This document shows, piece by piece, positions 1 to 7,749 of a DNA stretch of 64,000 bases. The notes beneath the pieces are model-generated. The model was not told where the DNA came from, searched no databases, and saw only the letters and a program-made list of their open reading frames with translations. Positions within the stretch are counted from its first letter, which is position 1. Every line of letters begins with the position of its first letter. This DNA is from Kitasatospora sp. NBC_01246 (GTDB lineage: Bacteria; Actinomycetota; Actinomycetes; Streptomycetales; Streptomycetaceae). Where the stretch lies: NCBI RefSeq assembly GCF_036226505.1, contig NZ_CP108484.1:7907501-7971500 (forward strand). The letters run 5' to 3'. Both the position numbers and the translations under genes were made by a program.

Positions 1-1
1 C

Positions 2-1105
2 CGGGGCACCGCCGCCACCGAGACCGCCCGGCTGGCCACCGAGGTGGACGCCGTCTCGGTCCACGTCGCCGCCGGCGTGAGCGCCTTCGCCCACCGCCGC
101 GAGCAGGCCCTGCGCGACGCCCTCGGCTCCCGTCTGCACGTCCACGACGGCGTGCTGACCGTGGCCGTACCGGGCGCGGTCAGACCCGCCGGCAAGGACC
201 ACTACGCCGTGTTCACCCCGTACTTCCGCACCTGGCAGCAGGCCCCGCGCCGGACGGTGCACCGCGCGCCCCGGGCGCTGCGCACGCCCGAGGGCCTCGC
301 GAGCGAGCCCGTCCCGGCCGTCACGCCGGATTCGCCGGGGCTGCCGCCGGGCGGTGAGCGCCCCGGCCGCAAGCTCTGGCAGGGCTACGCCCTTGAGCGG
401 TACGAGGAACTGCACGACGACCTCGCCGCCGACGGCACCTCGCGCCTCTCGCCCTACCTGCACTTCGGCTGCGTCTCCGCGGCCGAGCTGGTGGCGTCCG
501 CCGAACGACGCGGCGGCAGCGGTGCGGAGGCGTTCGTCCGGCAGCTGGCCTGGCGGGACTTCCACCACCAGGTGCTCGCCGCCCGCCCGGAGGCGGCGCA
601 CGCCGACTACCGGTCCAAGGGGGACCACTGGCTGCCCGACGACGCGGAGTCCGAGGCCTGGCGCCGGGGCCGCACCGGCTTCCCCCTGGTGGACGCGGGC
701 ATGCGCCAACTCGCCCAGGAGGGCTGGATGCACAACCGGGCCCGGCTGGTGACGGCCTCGTTCCTGACCAAGACGCTCTACAAGGACTGGCGGACGGGCG
801 CCGCCCACTTCCTGCGGCTGCTGGTGGACGGTGACTTGGCCAACAACCAGCTCAACTGGCAGTGGGTGGCCGGGACCGGTACGGACACCCGGCCCAACCG
901 GGTGCTCAACCCGCTCGCCCAGGCGGACCGGCTCGACCCGGACGGGGCCTACGTCCGGCGCTGGGTCCCCGAGTTGGCCGACCTGCCCGGTCGCTCCGTG
1001 CACCGCCCGTGGCGGCTGGACCGCCCACCGGCCGACTACCCGGCACCGATCGTCGAGCCCGAGACGATCTCCGCCCGGCTCCGCCAAGCCCGCGGCCTCG
1101 ACTGA
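2..1105 (+). CDS. phr: Deoxyribodipyrimidine photolyase (5' end missing)
   Basis: This light-dependent flavoenzyme splits cyclobutane pyrimidine dimers in DNA. The open frame begins at the window edge, so the N-terminus is missing; 367 codons remain. The visible start matches the end of the Rossmann-like antenna domain. The FAD/DNA-binding domain is complete: YLHFGCVS, FVRQLAWRDF, a TGFPLVDAGMRQL helix, MHNR followed by a positive helix, and GDLANNQLNWQW, whose Asn lies near the flavin N5 in the family. The tryptophans of the electron-transfer chain appear to be present. The family is normally about 430-470 residues, so roughly 70-100 are off the window. A short 7-bp stem hairpin follows the stop codon. 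Confidence 0.93.
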   Translation, partial: RGTAATETARLATEVDAVSVHVAAGVSAFAHRREQALRDALGSRLHVHDGVLTVAVPGAVRPAGKDHYAVFTPYFRTWQQAPRRTVHRAPRALRTPEGLASEPVPAVTPDSPGLPPGGERPGRKLWQGYALERYEELHDDLAADGTSRLSPYLHFGCVSAAELVASAERRGGSGAEAFVRQLAWRDFHHQVLAARPEAAHADYRSKGDHWLPDDAESEAWRRGRTGFPLVDAGMRQLAQEGWMHNRARLVTASFLTKTLYKDWRTGAAHFLRLLVDGDLANNQLNWQWVAGTGTDTRPNRVLNPLAQADRLDPDGAYVRRWVPELADLPGRSVHRPWRLDRPPADYPAPIVEPETISARLRQARGLD

Positions 1106-1113
1106 GCCCCCGA

Positions 1114-1130
1114 CCGAACCGTCGGTTCGG
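1114..1130. terminator. Short hairpin after photolyase gene
   Basis: CCGAACC and GGTTCGG form a perfect 7-bp stem around a 3-base loop, 8 bases after the stop codon. The position suggests a weak intrinsic terminator. There is no U tract, as is common in streptomycetes. Confidence 0.4.
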
Positions 1131-1272
1131 CGCCCCTCGCGGGCCCGTAGGGCGACATGACGAGCGGTCAAGTATACCGGCCGGAGGTGTTCGAGCGGTT
1201 CTGACACGCATGGTCCCCGCCGACGGGGGTAGCCGGGCGTGCACCACTGCCGCAACAGAAGGGGGGCGCACG

Positions 1273-1686
1273 GTGCCCGAGATCGTCGAGGACGTCATCG
1301 AGGCCTGTCTCGTCGGCCCGGAGCCCCGGCCGGTGCTCATGGGGCTCCGCTACGACCCGGCCGACCCGTTCGCGCTGTCGCTCGGTTTCGGGGCCGGTGC
1401 CTCGCTCGGACTGGAGGGTGCACTGTCCTGGACGGCGGCCCGCGAGCTGTTCGGGGAGGGGCTGCGCAAGCCGTCCGGTCTGGGGGACCTACGGGTCCGG
1501 CCGTGGGCTCCCGGCGTGATCGCCGTCGAGTTCCACGGCGACGGGGGCTGTGCCGTCCTGGTGTTGTCCTCCCGGGACATGGTGCACTTCCTCCGCCGGA
1601 CGTACGAGGTGGTCGCCCCGGGGACGGAGCACCGGCTGCTCGACTGGCCGGACACGGTGGCGGGCCTGGTGGGGGAGACCGGCTGA
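1273..1686 (+). CDS. SsgA-family sporulation/cell-division protein (SALP)
   Basis: SsgA-like proteins are small actinomycete-specific proteins that localise division and spore-wall machinery during sporulation. The product is 137 residues, normal for the family. It shows the family core: GLRYDPADPFALSLGF near the start, then WTAARELFGEGL, GDLRVRPW, and a C-terminal block with FLRRTYEVVAPGTE. The GTG start follows a GAAGGGGGG ribosome site by about six bases; longer upstream readings have no homology. It is a paralogue and not recognisably SsgB. It is monocistronic, bounded downstream by a strong hairpin and by convergent genes of the sigma cassette. Confidence 0.9.
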   Translation: MPEIVEDVIEACLVGPEPRPVLMGLRYDPADPFALSLGFGAGASLGLEGALSWTAARELFGEGLRKPSGLGDLRVRPWAPGVIAVEFHGDGGCAVLVLSSRDMVHFLRRTYEVVAPGTEHRLLDWPDTVAGLVGETG

Positions 1687-1870
1687 GCGGAGCGCGACGA
1701 CCGGGGGCGGTGGCGACCTCAGCACGAGGCTGCGTCGCCGCCCCCGGCCATGGGCGGGGTTCCGCCCGGAGCGGGCTTCGGGCGGAACCACCCGCGTCGG
1801 CCGGCGAGCTGCGGAGAGCCGGGTACGACGAACAGCCGACGCACGAGGATCGACCGGAGCACGACGAACA

Positions 1871-1905
1871 CCACGGCCCGGGCGGGGAAACCGCCCGGGC
1901 CGTGG
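1871..1905. terminator. Strong bidirectional terminator hairpin
   Basis: A perfect 15-bp GC-rich stem (CCACGGCCCGGGCGG and its complement) closes a 5-base GGAAA loop. It lies between the convergent SsgA-like gene and the anti-sigma-type gene, so it can stop transcription from both sides. Short direct repeats of TGCCCTGACC follow at about 1928-1955. Confidence 0.85.
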
Positions 1906-1980
1906 CCCATGTCCTGCTGACTCCCGAGTGCCCTGACCCCTGAGTGCCCTGACCCCCGAGAGCCCTGAAGCCTGAGCCGC

Positions 1981-2457
1981 TCAGCGCCCGGGAGCGAGCC
2001 GGGCGGCGTCGATCTCGACCCAGACCGCCTTGCCCTGCTCGTGGCGCTCGGCGCCCCAGCGGTCGGCGGCCCGCTGGATGATGAACAGGCCGTGGCCGCC
2101 GGGCAGCCCCGGCCGGTGCGGCAGGCGGGGCTCGGGGAGCGCGGACTCGCCGTCGCTCACCTCCACCCGGAGCCGGGCCGCGGACGCGTCCAGTACGAGT
2201 TCGAGCGGTCCGCCGCCGTGCATCATCGCGTTGGCCACCAGCTCGGCCACCAGCAGCACGACATCGTCCGCCACGTCCGGGTCCGCGCCGCTCTCCGGAG
2301 CCAGCCACGCCCAGTCGGCGAGCGCTTGCTGGGTGAAGGCACGCGAACGGGCCACCGGCTTGGGCAGGCCGGCCAGCCGCAGCCGCCGGCGTTGGCCGGC
2401 CTCCGGCAGCGTGGCTCCGGACCGGTTGTCGTCCAGGGTGCCCCGGCCCCTCGTCAT
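1981..2457 (-). CDS. RsbW-like ATP-binding anti-sigma/serine kinase protein
   Basis: A 158-residue HATPase_c protein of the anti-sigma (RsbW/SpoIIAB) type found throughout streptomycetes. It carries the N-box ELVANAMMHG, a G1 motif (VEVSDGES, Asp-x-Gly) and a glycine-rich G2 stretch GLPGGHGLFIIQ. Such proteins bind a sigma factor and phosphorylate an anti-anti-sigma STAS partner. The ATG was chosen because GAAGGGGTG sits at proper spacing; upstream in-frame codons have no family similarity. It is third in a same-strand series after the sigma factor and the STAS protein, suggesting a complete partner-switching set. Gaps of about 110-145 bp mean co-transcription is likely but unproven. Confidence 0.85.
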   Translation of the reverse strand: MTRGRGTLDDNRSGATLPEAGQRRRLRLAGLPKPVARSRAFTQQALADWAWLAPESGADPDVADDVVLLVAELVANAMMHGGGPLELVLDASAARLRVEVSDGESALPEPRLPHRPGLPGGHGLFIIQRAADRWGAERHEQGKAVWVEIDAARLAPGR

Positions 2458-2600
2458 ATGCGGTTCACCCCTTCGTGCGGTTGCTGTGGCTCGTCGTCCG
2501 ATCGGATTCCCGGGCAGCGCCAGGATATTCCTGTGACGGCCGTTCGACTGGTCGCCCGTGGTCATGGGCGGGCGGAGCGGGCCGGATCGCACGGTCGTGC

Positions 2601-2993
2601 TCAACGGACGAGCGCCGCGCCGACCGAGTCATGGATGGAGAACACGGCGCCGGCGCCGGTCAGTTCCAGGACGCGGGCGACCGGCGTGGCCACGGCCGCG
2701 AGGCGGAACTCCACCCCGGCGGCGGAGGCGGCCAGGCGGGTCTTCAACAACAGGTTCAGGCCGGAGGAGTCGCAGAAGCCGACGCCCTCCAGATCGACCA
2801 CGACCAGGGGGGTGCCCTCGTCGACCAGGGAGGTCAGCGCCCGCTCGGCGGGCAGGAGGCTGTCGATGTCGAGATCACCCGCCACCGCGCAGACCGCCGC
2901 CTCGGCGTCGGCCCGCCTTATGTCCACGGTCAGCGCGTGCGGCAGAGTGCTCGCCGCCGCCGTGATCCGGTACTGCTCGTCCTCGACTGGCAT
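2601..2993 (-). CDS. STAS-domain anti-sigma factor antagonist
   Basis: A 130-residue STAS protein of the RsbV/SpoIIAA/BldG type. When unphosphorylated, these proteins bind the anti-sigma kinase and release the sigma factor. The diagnostic segment is GVGFCDSSGLNLLLK, with the Asp-Ser-Ser-Gly where the target serine is phosphorylated. ALTVDIRRADAEAAVCAVAGDLDIDS gives the first strands of the fold. The ATG start is preceded by GGAGGGG at a rather long spacing of about 13 bases. It lies between the sigma factor gene and the HATPase gene. Confidence 0.87.
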   Translation of the reverse strand: MPVEDEQYRITAAASTLPHALTVDIRRADAEAAVCAVAGDLDIDSLLPAERALTSLVDEGTPLVVVDLEGVGFCDSSGLNLLLKTRLAASAAGVEFRLAAVATPVARVLELTGAGAVFSIHDSVGAALVR

Positions 2994-3107
2994 CGTGGTT
3001 GTCTTTCCCCTCCAGAGAGTTCCCTTCGACCATACGCGGGGGAAAGCCCGCGGCCAAGGCGCACGCCCCACAGGAGGAGTGACGCCCCGGCCGCCGGGGT
3101 CGCTCGG

Positions 3108-4052
3108 TCAGTCCTGGTCCAGACCGGCGCGGAGCCGGCCGAGAATCCGGCTGAGCAGCCGGGAGACGTGCATCTGGGAGACGCCCAGCCGGGCGCCGAT
3201 CTCGGACTGCGTGAGCTCTTCGGTGAAGCGCATCGAGAGGATCTGCCGGTCGCGCTCGGGCAGCGCGGCGATCAGGGGCTTCAGGGCGACCAGGCTCTCG
3301 ATCTTCTCCAGCCGGCCGTCCTCCATGCCGAGCCGGTCGGCCAGGGAGCCCCGGGAGTCGTCGTCGGTGGACTCGGAGCCCAGGTCGAGCGACCCCACAG
3401 TGTGGCCGTTGGCGGCGGTCAGCCCCTCGGTCACCTCCTCCGGGGTGAGCGACAGGTGCTCGGCCAGCTCGGCGACGGTCGGGGCGCGGTCGAGCCGCTG
3501 GGTGAGCTGCTCCTGGGCCCTGGCCAGGGTCAGCCGCAGCTCCTGGAGGCGGCGCGGCACGTGGACCGCCCAGGTGGTGTCACGGAAGTGGCGGCGGATC
3601 TCCCCGAGCACCGTCGGCACCGCGAACGTGGTGAACTCCACACCGTGCCGGGAGTCGAAGCGGTCGATCGCCTTGATCAGGCCGACGATGCCCGCCTGGA
3701 CCAGGTCCTCCTGCGGCTCGCGGCTGGAATTGAAGCGCCGGGCGGCGTAGCGGACCAGGGAGATGTTCAGCTCGATCAGCGTGGCCCGCACATAGGAGTA
3801 CTCCCGGGTGCCCTCCTCCAGTGCGTCGAGCCGGGCCAGCAGGGTCCGGGTCAGTTCACGCGCGTCGGCGGGGGAGACCTCGCTCGGTTCGGCGATCTCG
3901 GGGAGCTCGGGAAGCTCGGTGATCTCCGTGGTCGTCGAGAGGCCGGAGAGACCGGGCGTTCCGGAGGTGGCTCCCAAAGGCCCGGCGCTCGGCCGGGCCT
4001 GGCCCTGAACGGGGAACACGGGGGTGAGGAGAGCATCACTGGACGGAGCCAT
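3108..4052 (-). CDS. SigB/SigF-family RNA polymerase sigma factor
   Basis: A 314-residue group 3 sigma factor. Residues about 1-75 form a low-complexity N-terminus rich in Pro, Leu and Glu. Region 2 follows (NISLVRYAARRFNSSREPQEDLVQAGIVGLIKAIDRFD), then region 3 (HVPRRLQELRLTLARAQEQL, PTVAELAEHLSLTPEEV) and region 4 (ERDRQILSMRFTEELTQSEIGARLGVSQMHVSRLLSRIL). This is the SigB/SigF type used in stress and sporulation. The ATG follows GAAAGGA by five bases. It heads a set with STAS and HATPase genes, fitting control by partner switching. Confidence 0.92.
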   Translation of the reverse strand: MAPSSDALLTPVFPVQGQARPSAGPLGATSGTPGLSGLSTTTEITELPELPEIAEPSEVSPADARELTRTLLARLDALEEGTREYSYVRATLIELNISLVRYAARRFNSSREPQEDLVQAGIVGLIKAIDRFDSRHGVEFTTFAVPTVLGEIRRHFRDTTWAVHVPRRLQELRLTLARAQEQLTQRLDRAPTVAELAEHLSLTPEEVTEGLTAANGHTVGSLDLGSESTDDDSRGSLADRLGMEDGRLEKIESLVALKPLIAALPERDRQILSMRFTEELTQSEIGARLGVSQMHVSRLLSRILGRLRAGLDQD

Positions 4053-4153
4053 GTCGGTCCTTTCATCGGTTCCGCGACGGTCTGTCCCTGTGTACCCGGG
4101 ATCTTCGGACCGATTCCCCTTTGATGTGTGGTGATTCTGCAAAGAGGGTGTGA

Positions 4154-5209
4154 TTACCCCGACATGTGAGCCTCGTCTCGTCCTGCGGCGCGGGCGACCG
4201 GCACCCGGGGCAGGGCGTGCGGATGGGTCTCGCACAGGTAGCCGACGAGGTGTTCGCGGACCTGGCAGCGCAGCTCGAACGCGGCGTCGGCGTCGGGCGC
4301 GGTCATCAGGGCCCGCACCACGATGGTGGTCGGTGTGGTGTCGACCACCTGGAGGGCGCTGCCCTCGCCGTCCCACAGCGAGCTCTTGGCGAGGAACGCC
4401 TCGAACTCCGCCCGCAGCTCGGGCACCGGGGTGCGGTGGTCCAGGTGGAACAGCGCGGTGCCGGTGATCTTGCTGGTGCGCCGCGACCAGTTCTCGAAGG
4501 GGCGGCCGGCGAAGTACGACATCGGCATCACCAGTCGCCGCTGGTCCCAGGTGGCGATCACCACCGAGGTGAGCGTGATCTCCTCAACCGTCCCCCACTC
4601 GCCGGCGACCACGACGACGTCGCCGATCCGGATCAGGTCGCCGAAGGCCATCTGGATGCCCGCGAACAGGTTGGCGAGGGTGCTCTGGGCCGCGATCCCG
4701 GCCACTACGCCGACCAGCCCGGCGGAGGCGAGCAGGCTGGTCCCGAGCCCCCGGACGGCGGGGAAGGTCATCAGCATCGCCCCGAGGGCGACCACGGCGA
4801 CGGTGGCCTGGAAGATCCGGCCGAGCAGACCTGCCTGGGTCCGGGCCCGGCCCGCCCAGGCGGGGTTGCGCCGCCGCCCGGCGAGTTGCATCGCGCCGCT
4901 CGTCGCCAGGGCGATCAGCCGCGCGGCCAGCCAGGCGCAGGCGGCGATGGTCGCGAGCACCAGCAGATGCCGGACGGCGGCGTGCACGACCGGGGCGGTA
5001 CGGGCCCACGGCTCCCCGGCGAGCATCAGTCCGCAGGCGGTGGCCGCGAGCAGGGGTGGCCGACAGGCACGGAGCAGGGTCGGTGTGGGACCGGTGTGCC
5101 CGCGTGCGGCGACCAGTCGTGCCACGGCCTCCGTGAGCAGGTTGAGGCCGTAGGCGGCGACGGCGGCCGAAGCGGCGACGACGATCAGGCGGACGAGGCT
5201 CCACCCCAT
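4154..5209 (-). CDS. MscS-family mechanosensitive ion channel
   Basis: A 351-residue membrane protein with four to five hydrophobic segments in the first half and a soluble C-terminal half. The pore helix and adjacent beta domain are recognisable: LLASAGLVGVVAGIAAQSTLANLFAGIQMAF, then GDLIRIGDVVVVAGEWGTVEEI, the conserved MscS signature. WDQRRLVMPMSYFAGRPFENWSR completes the middle beta domain. These channels open under membrane tension to release osmolytes on downshock. The start has AAGGG about ten bases upstream. It is divergent from the SRPBCC gene across about 290 bp. It ends with TAA, rare in this GC-rich genome. Confidence 0.93.
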   Translation of the reverse strand: MGWSLVRLIVVAASAAVAAYGLNLLTEAVARLVAARGHTGPTPTLLRACRPPLLAATACGLMLAGEPWARTAPVVHAAVRHLLVLATIAACAWLAARLIALATSGAMQLAGRRRNPAWAGRARTQAGLLGRIFQATVAVVALGAMLMTFPAVRGLGTSLLASAGLVGVVAGIAAQSTLANLFAGIQMAFGDLIRIGDVVVVAGEWGTVEEITLTSVVIATWDQRRLVMPMSYFAGRPFENWSRRTSKITGTALFHLDHRTPVPELRAEFEAFLAKSSLWDGEGSALQVVDTTPTTIVVRALMTAPDADAAFELRCQVREHLVGYLCETHPHALPRVPVARAAGRDEAHMSG

Positions 5210-5495
5210 GGTGTGCGGTTCCCTTCCTCGGGTCGGTCCCGCGGGGGCGGTCCGCGGGAATGGGTCCCGCCTGCCCCCGGCTCCGCCGCCCACACCCGCC
5301 CCGGCCCCTCCGCCCGCTCCCCGGCCTGCCCGGCGGCCGATCGTCCCCCCCGCCGCCGCCGGATCCGCGCTGGGCCGGCCGGGTGACGTCTGACGGATCG
5401 TCGGCCCGGGTGCATACCGGGGCGGGGCCGGGGCAGGCGCCCCTACGACCGACCGCCGGCCCGGCGGTCGGACCTCGGCGGAGAAGGGAAACGTG

Positions 5496-5969
5496 ATGAC
5501 ACAGATCGAGGAGTCGGTCCTGGTCGACGTGCCGCTCGCGGTGGCGTACGAACAGTGGCGGAAGGTCGAGGACTTCCCGCGCTTCATGCGCGGCGTGGTC
5601 AGCATCGAGCGGCGTGGCGGGGAGCTCACCCACTGGGTGGTCGGCGTGGCCGGCGCGCACCGCGAGTTCGACGCCGCGACGACCGAGGTGGTGCCGGACG
5701 AGCGGGTGGCCTGGGCCGCGGTGGCCGGGGAGGTCCGGCAGTCGGGCGTGGTGACGTTCCACCGTCTCGGGGAGGACTGCACGCGGATCATGCTCCAGCT
5801 GGAGGTCGAACCGCAGGGTCTGCTGGAGCGGATCGGGGAGGCGCTCGGTTTCGTCGACCGTCAGGTCATCGACGACCTGCACGACTTCAAGGAGTTCGTC
5901 GAAGCCGCCCACGGCGGCCCGCCGAGCGCACCCCCGGGCGCCGACCCCGGCACGCCCCGGGCGGCCTGA
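5496..5969 (+). CDS. SRPBCC (START/cyclase-like) family protein
   Basis: A 157-residue protein of the START/polyketide-cyclase-like fold. EESVLVDVPLAVAYEQWRKVEDFPRFM is the typical N-terminus (strand, helix, WxxxEDFPxFM), followed by alternating strands and a long C-terminal helix with VIDDLHDFKEFVE. Members bind hydrophobic ligands; the ligand here cannot be inferred. An adjoining GTG-ATG pair offers two starts; ATG is preferred because GAGAAGGGAA then has normal spacing. Residues after about 142 are a disordered Pro/Ala tail. It is divergent from the mscS-type gene. Confidence 0.85.
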   Translation: MTQIEESVLVDVPLAVAYEQWRKVEDFPRFMRGVVSIERRGGELTHWVVGVAGAHREFDAATTEVVPDERVAWAAVAGEVRQSGVVTFHRLGEDCTRIMLQLEVEPQGLLERIGEALGFVDRQVIDDLHDFKEFVEAAHGGPPSAPPGADPGTPRAA

Positions 5970-6251
5970 CCGCTCACCGGTCGGCACCGCCGCCCGTCCA
6001 CCCACCCGCCAGCGCGCCCGATCGACGCCCGCCGCGCCGGCGGTCTGGTCAGGGCCGGAGTTCCCGCAGCGCCCGACACCGCGTCATGCGTCGTTCACGT
6101 GACGGTCGCCGACCTTGGGATGAATGGGGTCGCCCGCAGTTGTACAGCCAACTGCCGGCAACCCTCATCCCGATCTCCGTGACCAGCCGCGGACGGGCCC
6201 GGCCGTGCCCTCCCGCGGACCGGTCGCCCGGGCGCGGCGGACAGGACCACC

Positions 6252-7697
6252 GTGGCCGCAGGCAGCGCCCTGACGCTCAGCTCATCCGCCAACCCGGTCG
6301 AAGGCGACAGGCTCACCTTCCACTGGAGCACCGACGCCCCGGACGCCAAGAACTGGGTCGGCGTCTACGACGGCAGCAGGAAGCCCGGCACCGGCTCGTC
6401 GCTGCTCTGGAAGTACACCCCGGCCGCCGCGGGGGACGTGCAGCTCGACACCTCGGCGCTGACCGGCGGCCCGTACACCGCGTACCTGCTGGCCAAGGAC
6501 GGCTACGGCGTCCTGGCGCAGACCGCGCCCTTCACCTTCCGGCCCAAGCCCGCCGTGGTCCGCCCGCACAGCGCGGTCGACGCGCTGACCACCGCGGCCG
6601 TGGCGCCCGGGGGCGCCGTCTCGGTCAAGCTCGGCGGTCTCTGGTCCCGGCCGGCCGGCAACCCGGCGGGCACCGCGGCGTTCCGCAAGATCAGCGGCCC
6701 GGCCTGGGCCTCCGTCGGCTCCGACGGCACGCTCACCGGGACCGCGCCCGCCACCGCGCCGAAGAACCCGGAGGTGGTGGTCGTCGGCGTGAAGGACAGC
6801 GCGGGCGCCACCGACACCGTCACCGTGCAGATCCCGGTGGCGGACCCGGCAGGGCCGCTGCGGCTGAAGGTGGCGAGCTGGAACCTCGCCGAGGCCGGCG
6901 CGGCCTTCACCGACGCGGTGGAGAAGCAGCTGCGGGTGGTGCTCGCCCAGGGCCTGGACGTGCTCGCCCTCCAGGAGACGGCCGGCAGCGCCGCCCAGAG
7001 CCTGGCCACCGCGCTCGGCTGGTACGCCTACCAGAGCGCGGGCAGCGTCGGCGTCCTCAGCCGCTACCCGCTGTCCGCCGTCACCCCGGTCACCGCCGGG
7101 CTGCCCGCGGCCGGTGTGACGGTGCAGCTGCCCGTCGGCCGGGGCGTCCGCTTCTGGGCCGCCCACCTGGACGAGGGGAACTACGGCCCCTACGCGGTGC
7201 AGGACGGCCAGAGCGCTGCCCAGGTGACCGCCGGGGAGAGCGCCTCCGCCCGCCTCCAGCAGGCCACGGCGCTCGCCGCGGCCGTCCGCGCCGAGGTCGC
7301 CGCGCACACCCCGGTGGTCCTCGCCGGCGCGCTCTCCTCGCCCTCGCACCTGGACTGGACGGCGGCCACCGCGGCCAGCCACGGCGGGGTAGGCCCGCTG
7401 AACTGGCCGGTCACGGTGGCCCTTCAGGAGGCCGGACTGACCGACAGCTTCCGTGCGGAGAACCGGAACCCGGCCAAGGCGCCCGGGGCCACCTGGTCGC
7501 CGGTCCGCAAGCAGCGGGGCAGCAAGCCGGAGCCGCAGGACCGGATCGACTACGTGCTGTACGCCGGCCCGCTGAAGCTGGTCGAGGCGCACACCCTGGT
7601 GGCCGACTGGCCCGCCACCGGGACCGACCCGGCCGCGATCGCCGCCAACCAGTGGCCCTCCGACAGCGCCGCCGCGGTCGCCACCTTCCAGCTCTGA
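6252..7697 (+). CDS. EEP-fold (endonuclease/exonuclease/phosphatase) protein, catalytic motifs degenerate
   Basis: A 481-residue protein with two beta-rich modules (about 1-100, then a putative Ig domain to about 195) followed by an endonuclease/exonuclease/phosphatase-like domain. ASWNLAEAG and VLALQETAG keep the metal-side Asn and Glu, and AAHLDEGNYGPY keeps one His. The usual Gly-Asp-Phe-Asn motif reads GALS (in VVLAGALSSPSHLDW), and the C-terminal Ser-Asp-His reads SDS (in WPSDSAAAVATF), so key acid, Asn and His residues are missing. No signal peptide follows the GTG start, whose AGGA is five bases away. The phospholipase C gene begins 52 bases downstream, suggesting a shared transcript. 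Confidence 0.7.
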   Translation: MAAGSALTLSSSANPVEGDRLTFHWSTDAPDAKNWVGVYDGSRKPGTGSSLLWKYTPAAAGDVQLDTSALTGGPYTAYLLAKDGYGVLAQTAPFTFRPKPAVVRPHSAVDALTTAAVAPGGAVSVKLGGLWSRPAGNPAGTAAFRKISGPAWASVGSDGTLTGTAPATAPKNPEVVVVGVKDSAGATDTVTVQIPVADPAGPLRLKVASWNLAEAGAAFTDAVEKQLRVVLAQGLDVLALQETAGSAAQSLATALGWYAYQSAGSVGVLSRYPLSAVTPVTAGLPAAGVTVQLPVGRGVRFWAAHLDEGNYGPYAVQDGQSAAQVTAGESASARLQQATALAAAVRAEVAAHTPVVLAGALSSPSHLDWTAATAASHGGVGPLNWPVTVALQEAGLTDSFRAENRNPAKAPGATWSPVRKQRGSKPEPQDRIDYVLYAGPLKLVEAHTLVADWPATGTDPAAIAANQWPSDSAAAVATFQL

Positions 7698-7749
7698 CGG
7701 CCTCCCGCCCCGTCCTGCTCCCTCCCCCGCCCCGAGAGGCCAGTTCGCC

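Noticed and set aside
6085..6130. PHO-box-like GTTCACGTGAC upstream of the EEP gene
   Set aside because: Only one and a half units resemble the consensus and no -10 follows at the right place.
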